Shown here: one piece after another, positions 13,309 through 18,383 of the stretch
How positions within the stretch are numbered: position 1 is the stretch's first letter
Layout of the letters: every line of letters starts with the position of its first letter
Source: JBEGQX01 sp041180805
Lineage (GTDB): Bacteria > Planctomycetota > Planctomycetia > Gemmatales > Gemmataceae
Length of the DNA: 18,383 bases
Assembly: GCA_041180805.1 (NCBI GenBank)
Contig: JBEGQX010000236.1
Coordinates: 1 to 18,383, forward strand
Direction: 5' to 3'
Notes under the pieces: generated by a model
Told to the model about the DNA's origin: nothing
Seen by the model: only the letters and a program-made list of their open reading frames with translations
The model's database searches: none
Made by a program: the position numbers and the translations under genes

Positions 13309-15183
13309 ATGCGATGGCTTCTTTGTTCCTTGATGGGATTCCTGCTTTTTAGCAATATCTCATCTCTCCATGCTCAAACTCCTGAAAAGGAAAAACCGAG
13401 CAAGACACTTGCTGAATTAACAGAAGAACTCAAAAAGGTTAAGGAGGAAGCAGATACTGCGATCGCAGATGCAAAATTGGGTGGCCATAATGCTTGGATG
13501 CTTACATCCTCCGCACTGGTAATGCTTATGGTTCCAGGCTTGGCGTTATTTTACGGCGGTATGGTTCAACGCAAAAATGTCCTTGCCACCATGATGGAAA
13601 GCATGGCTTCTCTCGCGGTTGTGGGGGTTTTCTGGATTGCATGTGGATATGGTCTGGCGTTCGGACCTTCTGTCATTCAATGGGGTGATGCTGGCTTAAT
13701 CGGATGGAGCAATAAGTTCTTTTTCCTTCAGGGAGTTGAACCTACAGATATTCTTCCTGCAACAAGCACTCCGGTCTATGCTCATGTGCTATTCCAAGGC
13801 ATGTTTGCAATTATCACTCCAGCACTTATCAGCGGTGCTGTTGCTGAAAGAATTCGCTTTCTACCCTTCACCATTTTCTCCCTACTTTGGGTGGTATTGG
13901 TGTATTGCCCTCTAGCGCACATGGTATGGGCATTTGATTGGTTTTATGACAAACCTTTGGATGAAGGTTTGGGTTTGGGTGGTAGTGCGATAGGATTGCT
14001 CGGCAAATGGGGCGCACTTGATTTTGCAGGTGGTACCGTTGTGCACATCGCAGCCGGTTTTGCAGGATTGGCTTGCTCTCTTGCCCTTCGTAAAAGAATC
14101 GGTTACCCAACTGCTCCCATTCACCCCAACAGCATGGTGTTAACACTTCTTGGAGCTGGTCTTTTGTGGTTTGGCTGGTTTGGTTTCAACGGTGGAAGCG
14201 CAGTTGCTTCCAACTTCCTTGCTACCTCGGCATTTGGCGCCACGCAAGCCGCTGCTGCCTCTGCCGGTCTTAGCTGGATGCTTGCTGAATGGTTGCACAA
14301 AGGCAAACCAACCGCGCTTGGACTTGCTTCTGGTATTGTCGCAGGCTTGGTAGCTGTAACTCCAGCCTCCGGATTTGTTTATATGTGGGGTGGCCTTTTC
14401 ATCGGCTTAATTGCGGGAGTTGTATGTTACGCATCTGTCCAGTTGAAGGGCGTGTTTGGCTACGATGATTCCCTGGATGCTTTCGGTGTTCACGGTGTTG
14501 GTGGGTTTTTGGGAGCCATTCTTACTGGTGTATTCTGCTTTTACGCCGTAAATTCACTTGGTACCGATGGTTTTCTTACAAGCAAGGACACTGTTGCAAA
14601 ACAAATTGCAGAGCTTGAAAAGAAACCCGAAATGGAAAGGTCCGCTGGCGACAAGGCAAACATTGCCAAGTTAAAAGATTGGACTCCTGCCGGCCAGATT
14701 ATCATTCAGGTCAAGGCCAGCATCTTCTCGGCAGTTTACGCCTTTGTTATCAGCTTTGGTCTGGCGATTGGTGTCCAGATGCTCACAGGATTCAATTTCA
14801 CCACAGATCTTGAGTCTGAAACAGCAGGTTTGGATGAAACCGAACATGGCGAATCAGGCTTTGATTTTGGAACAACCCTGGCTTATGCAAAAGGCACGGT
14901 GGCGCCTCGCTCTGCTAGTGCTCCTCCCAATGGCTCCAAAAGATTTGCCGTGGCTGTGGATGGGCCAAATCAGTCTGATGTCTTGAAAGTATGGAGTGAT
15001 ATGTGCCAGGCTGGAAAAACAGCTCCTCCTGATGACTTTAAGAAGGTTTACCCTTACTTGACAACCATTTCAGGGAACAAGTTCAATTTCCTTGGAGGCG
15101 ACCCATCATCCATCAAGGATGCCTTGTCCAGGTTGTTCCAAAAGAAATTAAACACTTCTGTAAAAGCAACTCTGGAGGCTTAA
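13309..15183 (+). CDS. amt: Amt/AmtB ammonium transporter with extra loop insertion and C-terminal domain
   Basis: This inner-membrane ammonium channel begins with a signal peptide of about 22 residues ending SLHAQT, then a charged helical linker (25-55), then the 11-helix Amt core from about residue 58. The twin pore histidines are His246 (FAGGTVVHIAAG) and His395 (DAFGVHGVGG), spaced as in E. coli (168/318), and Asp240 matches Asp160. FGFNGGSAVASN and ALFYGGMVQRKN are further family motifs. Two parts are unusual. About 35 charged residues (424-458) sit between the last two helices, on the predicted outer face. After GLDETEHGE (507-515), which matches the GlnK-binding tail, the chain continues to 624 with a folded-looking domain (about 545-615) that I do not recognise. 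The total of 624 compares with about 400-450 in ordinary Amt proteins. A sigma-54 promoter precedes it and a P-II gene follows after 91 bp. Confidence 0.96.
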   Translation: MRWLLCSLMGFLLFSNISSLHAQTPEKEKPSKTLAELTEELKKVKEEADTAIADAKLGGHNAWMLTSSALVMLMVPGLALFYGGMVQRKNVLATMMESMASLAVVGVFWIACGYGLAFGPSVIQWGDAGLIGWSNKFFFLQGVEPTDILPATSTPVYAHVLFQGMFAIITPALISGAVAERIRFLPFTIFSLLWVVLVYCPLAHMVWAFDWFYDKPLDEGLGLGGSAIGLLGKWGALDFAGGTVVHIAAGFAGLACSLALRKRIGYPTAPIHPNSMVLTLLGAGLLWFGWFGFNGGSAVASNFLATSAFGATQAAAASAGLSWMLAEWLHKGKPTALGLASGIVAGLVAVTPASGFVYMWGGLFIGLIAGVVCYASVQLKGVFGYDDSLDAFGVHGVGGFLGAILTGVFCFYAVNSLGTDGFLTSKDTVAKQIAELEKKPEMERSAGDKANIAKLKDWTPAGQIIIQVKASIFSAVYAFVISFGLAIGVQMLTGFNFTTDLESETAGLDETEHGESGFDFGTTLAYAKGTVAPRSASAPPNGSKRFAVAVDGPNQSDVLKVWSDMCQAGKTAPPDDFKKVYPYLTTISGNKFNFLGGDPSSIKDALSRLFQKKLNTSVKATLEA

Positions 15184-15201
15184 TTAATTCCTTCTGGTCA
15201 C

Positions 15202-15235
15202 GGGGTCGGTTGGCTTGGAGATCCTATCCGACCCC
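15202..15235 (+). other. Stem-loop between amt and the P-II gene
   Basis: GGGGTCGG (15202-15209) and CCGACCCC (15228-15235) are perfect 8-bp GC-rich arms around an 18-base loop. They lie 18 bases after the amt stop and 39 before the P-II start. No U-run follows, so it is more likely an mRNA-stability or partial-termination element than a full terminator. Confidence 0.65.
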
Positions 15236-15274
15236 CATTTATGATTCTCTCCTAATTCAAGAAAGAGTATAGAA

Positions 15275-15628
15275 ATGAAGTTGATAGTTGCGATCATAAG
15301 GCCTGAAAGACTGGAAGCAGTTCAGGCTGCATTAAACGAAAGGGATGTTTACTTGATGACCGTAACCGAAGTTCGCGGATGTGGTCGTCAGAAAGGTTAC
15401 ACCGAAGTTTATCGTGGAACCGAAATTCAAATCAAACTTCTTCCAAAACTGAAGCTTGAGATTGCGGTAAATGAAAACTTTGTTGAAGCAACGATTGAGG
15501 CAATAGTGCATTCTGCCAGAACCCCCGAAACAGGACAGGTTGGAGATGGAAAGATTTTTGTTCTTTCCCTGGAAGACTGTGTCCGAATTCGAACTGGTGA
15601 AAGAGGCGCAATTGCAATTGGACCATGA
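15275..15628 (+). CDS. glnK: P-II nitrogen regulatory protein (GlnB/GlnK family)
   Basis: P-II trimers sense ATP/ADP and 2-oxoglutarate and gate Amt channels and nitrogen enzymes. The 117-residue protein aligns end to end with E. coli GlnK (112): MKLIVAIIRPERLE, TEVRGCGRQKGYTEVYRGTE (T-loop), LPK (Lys58), GDGKIFV and VRIRTGE. Ligand residues Gln39, Lys40, Lys58 and the two arginines of VRIRTGE are kept. Tyr51, the uridylylation site of proteobacteria, is Ile51; Tyr46 remains and residue 49 is threonine. The B loop reads RTPETGQVGDGK, three residues longer than the usual TGxIGDGK. Its position behind amt supports a GlnK role. The stop is TGA, followed by a strong terminator. The symbol glnK is by context; glnB is equally defensible. 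Confidence 0.96.
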   Translation: MKLIVAIIRPERLEAVQAALNERDVYLMTVTEVRGCGRQKGYTEVYRGTEIQIKLLPKLKLEIAVNENFVEATIEAIVHSARTPETGQVGDGKIFVLSLEDCVRIRTGERGAIAIGP

Positions 15629-15653
15629 TTCTCGTTTAATAATATGATAACCC

Positions 15654-15683
15654 AAAAAGCAGGGCTTCCATCCCTGCTTTTTT
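15654..15683 (+). terminator. Strong Rho-independent terminator of amt-glnK
   Basis: AAAAAGCAGGG pairs with CCCTGCTTTTT (11 bp) around the 7-base loop CTTCCAT, ending in a six-T run followed by GTTTT. It lies 25 bases after the P-II stop and separates the operon from the glycosyltransferase gene. Confidence 0.93.
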
Positions 15684-15708
15684 GTTTTAGATCACATTAA
15701 AATCATTC

Positions 15709-15724
15709 TGGCATTTCTATTGCA
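15709..15724 (+). promoter_or_regulatory. Second sigma-54 promoter, upstream of the glycosyltransferase gene
   Basis: TGGCATTTCTATTGCA matches TGGCAC-N5-TTGCW with one mismatch and exact spacing. It shares 13 of 16 bases with the amt promoter, including the same TGGCAT. The -12 C is 51 bases before the ATG at 15774 (55 in amt). Confidence 0.75.
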
Positions 15725-15773
15725 CCAACCAAGATTGCCATTTAAAAGAAATGGGTTACTGCAAGAGAAACCA

Positions 15774-16448
15774 ATGATCGAAATAGTGACCGCAACAAGA
15801 TTCAATCAAAGGGATTTTTGGGAGAAATCCGCCCTGGGAATTTCATTAAATCGTCTTTCCAAGGGTTCCCGCCTAATCGCCAACATTACCTTTGAAAATC
15901 AGCAGGGACTGCCAATCGTTTATAACCAGTGAATTCAATCCCCGGACAGCCAGGATATGCTGGTGTTTACTCATGACGATGTCTGGATTGATGATTTTTT
16001 TCTTCCGGAAAGAATTCGCGCTGGCCTTAAGAACTTTCATATTTTAGGAGTTGCGGGAAACCGTCGTAGAATTTCGAACCAGAATTCTTGGTGTTTTATC
16101 AACAATGATTTCACATGGGATACCAACTCAAATCTAAGCGGATCCATAGCCCATGGCAAAAAGCCTTTTGGAGCCATTTCCAGATATGGAGAAACCCCTG
16201 CAGAATGCGAGTTACTGGATGGGGTCTTTCTAGCTGTAAATAAGAAAATGCTTCTCGCCCAACAAATCCTGTTCGATCCCCAGTTTGATTTTCATTTTTA
16301 CGACATGGACTTTTGCAGGTCCGCCAAACAAAAAGGCCTTAAAATTGGCACTTGGCCCATCTGCCTAACCCATCAAAGCGGTGGGGCTTTTGGCTCTAAG
16401 CCTTGGTCAGAAAAGTACAGTCTTTATTTGCAAAAGTGGGGCAATTAA
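15774..16448 (+). pseudogene. Family-2-like glycosyltransferase interrupted by an in-frame TGA
   Basis: The reading frame from ATG 15774 (MIEIVTATRFNQRDFW) runs to a TAA at 16446, with a single TGA at 15930-15932 (codon 53) and no frame change. The two halves read as one protein: a first strand, GLPIVYNQ before the TGA, then DMLVFTHDDVWIDDFF with the DD pair expected of a GT-A nucleotide-sugar site. ECELLDGVFLAVN and FDFHFYDMDFCRSAKQKGLKIG follow. This order resembles Pfam Glyco_tranf_2_5. The total is 224 codons. After the TGA a restart at ATG 15957 would give 163 residues but lose the first strand and the sugar-nucleotide pocket. Possible explanations are a recent nonsense mutation, a sequencing error or read-through. 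The start has GCAAGAG upstream and a sigma-54-type promoter at 15709. The acceptor is unknown. Confidence 0.8.
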
Positions 16449-16461
16449 ATGTTGCTATCAC

Positions 16462-18198
16462 TTACTTCAAGGTCTTGGTGAGCCATTCCAAAAGTTCGTT
16501 GCGCATTTCGGGTGTGTATACATGCCCTGTATCCGGATAAATAACATTCCTGAAATTAGATTTGGCCCCCAAAGTGCCATAAATCTTGTTCAATTCCTTA
16601 TCAAGCTCTTGAATCCCATCAATTGGGGATCCATGATCCAGATCGCCTGTCAATATTAGCAACGGTCGGGGTGCTATTAAAGCAAGCACCGCCTCAGTGT
16701 CAAAATGCCTTAGAAGTCCGTAAGAAAAATAATAAATACCATGCGCTTTCAACTGACCATGGCGGATCAAATTCTGGTATCTGGTCATACAAGCAACCGA
16801 AATAACGCTGGAAATTCTTTCATCCACCGCGGCCAACCACCAGGCACGGGTGCTTCCCATGCTCATGCCAGTTGCGGCTATTCGCTTCTTGTCAACTTCC
16901 GGCCTGGATACCAGATAATCCAAAGCCACCTGATCATCATGAACAAAAATGCCCCAAAGGGTTCTTCCCATCCACAAATGAAACTTGGTCAGGCTTTCCT
17001 GTGCGGTACGCCCCAACTCAAGCAAACCATTAGGCCCTTTTTCACCCCTTTCGCCATACCAGATTGCATCCGGTGCAAAAACGGCATACCCTTTGGAAAC
17101 CAGAACTTCCGCCAAGGAAATCTCACCCCCATTGCTGTTTGGAGTAATCACATGGTTTCTGTCATATGAAGATGAATGCAGCCACATGACGCATGGCAAA
17201 GCCTGTTTTAGCTGCCTGGGCAGAATGAGATAAGCGGTAATTCCAGGTAATTCCGGGTTATCAATTCGAATGCTTTCCAACCGGTAATTTGGGTTTAACT
17301 CAATAGAGAGAACCTCTGAATGGGGAGTTTTTGCCCGTTCCGGTAAATAACCCAGCGTATCCACAACTTTTTGATGAACCGCCTTTCGTTCTTTATCCCA
17401 GGCATTGGCGGAAACAGGTTGTTGGAAAGCCGGAACCTTCAAGTTTCTGAAAGACTGCGGAACTTGCTCATCCCTGGACTTTTCCTCTTTTTGATAGGTT
17501 TTTGTCTTTTCAGGATCAGCCTTGGGCGGTAACCAGGGCTTGGCTTCCAATAAAACAAGCTGCCTTTTGACGGTGTCCGTAACTGCCTGGGCCAGTTTCT
17601 GATTTCCCTCGGGAGTGTAATGGGTGCCATCCTTTCCAAGCATTTTCCCGGTATTTCCCCGAACCACAATTTCATGTAAATCGTTCACGGGAACTTTCAA
17701 GGTATCCATAACTTTTAAGGCAACCGCATTGAATGCCAAAACATCTTTTTCAAAACGATCAAAGGAAGCTTTCCTTTGCGCATGTCTTTCATCGATGATC
17801 GGGGTGGTTAGGGCGAAAACGATTCTAGCTTTGGTTTTTTCGCGAATTTGAATCACAATGTTTCGAAGGTTGCTTTCATACTCCTCCAAAGACACCTGAT
17901 ACATCATTGTCTTTTTGTCAAACTTAAGATCGTGCAATCCACAATTTAAGTGCACCAGATCTGGTTGGTATTGAAGAACCCATGCATCAAGGTTCTTTAG
18001 GACATTCGCACTATCGCCGCCGTTCGCCTTCTGGCTGATAATCTCCACCCTGCCTTCCAACATTTTTTCCACGACAGGTGCGTAAGCCATGCGAATGGAA
18101 TCGCCCATCAAAAGAACTTTGGGAACTTTCTTTTCCTGCCAGGCATGAGATTGTCCGGCAAATAGCACTAATACAAATCCAAACATGATTTTTTTCAT
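16462..18198 (-). CDS. Secreted two-domain esterase: SGNH hydrolase fused to alpha/beta hydrolase
   Basis: The 578-residue exported protein starts with MKKIMFGFVLVLFAGQSHA, a signal peptide probably cut after Ala19. Residues 25-210 are an SGNH/GDSL domain: GDSI (Ser34), ANGGDS, NCGLHDL where GxND is usual, and DGTHYTPEG with the Asp-x-x-His pair. A linker rich in Lys/Glu joins residues of about 285-578, an alpha/beta hydrolase. That domain has nucleophile elbow GMSMG (Ser446), LTGDLDHGSP (acid) and DTGHVYT (histidine), resembling dienelactone-hydrolase or acetylxylan-esterase-type enzymes. Both active sites look complete. Deacylation of a polysaccharide is a reasonable inference; the substrate is not shown. 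I chose ATG 18198, with AAAGGA eight bases upstream; an ATG at 18267 would overlap the upstream gene and bury the signal peptide. It converges on the glycosyltransferase gene. Confidence 0.92.
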   Translation of the reverse strand: MKKIMFGFVLVLFAGQSHAWQEKKVPKVLLMGDSIRMAYAPVVEKMLEGRVEIISQKANGGDSANVLKNLDAWVLQYQPDLVHLNCGLHDLKFDKKTMMYQVSLEEYESNLRNIVIQIREKTKARIVFALTTPIIDERHAQRKASFDRFEKDVLAFNAVALKVMDTLKVPVNDLHEIVVRGNTGKMLGKDGTHYTPEGNQKLAQAVTDTVKRQLVLLEAKPWLPPKADPEKTKTYQKEEKSRDEQVPQSFRNLKVPAFQQPVSANAWDKERKAVHQKVVDTLGYLPERAKTPHSEVLSIELNPNYRLESIRIDNPELPGITAYLILPRQLKQALPCVMWLHSSSYDRNHVITPNSNGGEISLAEVLVSKGYAVFAPDAIWYGERGEKGPNGLLELGRTAQESLTKFHLWMGRTLWGIFVHDDQVALDYLVSRPEVDKKRIAATGMSMGSTRAWWLAAVDERISSVISVACMTRYQNLIRHGQLKAHGIYYFSYGLLRHFDTEAVLALIAPRPLLILTGDLDHGSPIDGIQELDKELNKIYGTLGAKSNFRNVIYPDTGHVYTPEMRNELLEWLTKTLK

Positions 18199-18233
18199 GA
18201 CAAAAATCCTTTGAGGCGGGATGGTTTCCAATA

Positions 18234-18383
18234 TTATTTTGAATCCAAATGGAAGTGTGCTCGCCATTCTTTCATGGATCGACTTCTTGCTTCAACATCT
18301 GCTTTTTCATCGGGACCAAAGTCTTTTCCCGGCGCCCATTTCATCAGGGTCTTTCGGGCCATCTGCCTTACCTCGGAATTGGC
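18234..18383 (-). CDS. C-terminal end of an unidentified protein cut by the window edge
   Basis: The minus-strand frame is open from the right edge to a TAA at 18234-18236, giving the last 49 residues. They include MARKTLMKWAPGKDFGPDEKA and end SMKEWRAHFHLDSK. The pattern of a helix ending in W, then DFGP, then a helix ending KEWR resembles the tail of planctomycete HEAT-repeat proteins, by recollection only. The frame matches no other gene here, and the esterase start lies 35 bp downstream, so the two may be co-transcribed. Confidence 0.65.
   Translation of the reverse strand, partial: ANSEVRQMARKTLMKWAPGKDFGPDEKADVEARSRSMKEWRAHFHLDSK

Noticed and set aside
15930..15932. TGA reassigned to tryptophan or glycine genome-wide
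   Set aside because: The P-II gene ends naturally at a TGA followed closely by a terminator, and no other gene here has an internal TGA.
15930..15964. Selenocysteine insertion at the TGA, with a small downstream hairpin (GCCAG/CTGGT)
   Set aside because: The stem starts 16 bases after the TGA and is short, a poor fit to bacterial SECIS elements. This glycosyltransferase family has no redox cysteine at that position that I know of.
1..18383. Mobile element, defence island or CRISPR array
   Set aside because: There are no transposase, integrase, recombinase or nuclease genes and no spaced direct repeats; base composition looks even and the genes are housekeeping, regulatory or export functions.

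Overview
This window is chromosomal DNA of moderate GC from a diderm bacterium. I infer Planctomycetota. The grounds are a HEAT-type C-terminal tail next to a secreted double-esterase, a GGLG/YF-type 2-Cys peroxiredoxin, an Amt with a signal peptide and long extra segments, and an RlmN-like enzyme of an off-consensus subfamily. No rRNA, tRNA, IS element, phage gene or CRISPR array was seen. Gene density is high and the longest gene-free stretch is about 254 bp (13055-13308).

Layout. 1-3345 is all on the minus strand: typical 2-Cys peroxiredoxin with its own terminator, then folD, then a secreted TPR protein that runs off the left edge. 3510-4613 (+) is an RlmN/Cfr-family radical SAM enzyme. 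It meets a minus-strand PIG-L/BshB1-like deacetylase (4610-5380) tail to tail, with stops overlapping inside TTAA. 5542-8050 (+) is an OmpR-type response regulator with its histidine kinase, one base apart. 8057-9792 (-) is an atypical SDR (YeeZ-like) followed by a metallo-beta-lactamase-fold hydrolase with a changed metal motif.

9883-15628 (+) is a nitrogen-centred block. It starts with a glutamate dehydrogenase heading a tight run with a rhodanese, moaC and a long-chain polyprenyl diphosphate synthase. An Amt ammonium channel and a P-II protein follow, preceded by a near-consensus sigma-54 promoter (13240-13255) and closed by a strong intrinsic terminator (15654-15683). Just after that terminator lies a second sigma-54-type promoter of almost the same sequence (15709-15724). 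It drives a family-2-like glycosyltransferase gene interrupted by one in-frame TGA (15930-15932).

The right end (16462-18383, -) holds a secreted SGNH-plus-alpha/beta-hydrolase double esterase, behind the last 49 codons of an unidentified upstream gene.

The most interesting material is the nitrogen block. The P-II lacks the usual uridylylation tyrosine and has a three-residue insertion in its nucleotide-binding loop. The Amt carries a charged helical insertion in an outside-facing loop and an unrecognised C-terminal cytoplasmic domain of about 70-80 residues. Two matching sigma-54 promoters appear to link ammonium uptake to a broken or read-through glycosyltransferase. Together they suggest an Amt/P-II regulatory arrangement different from the enterobacterial one. 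All family calls are by motif recognition; no database search was possible.
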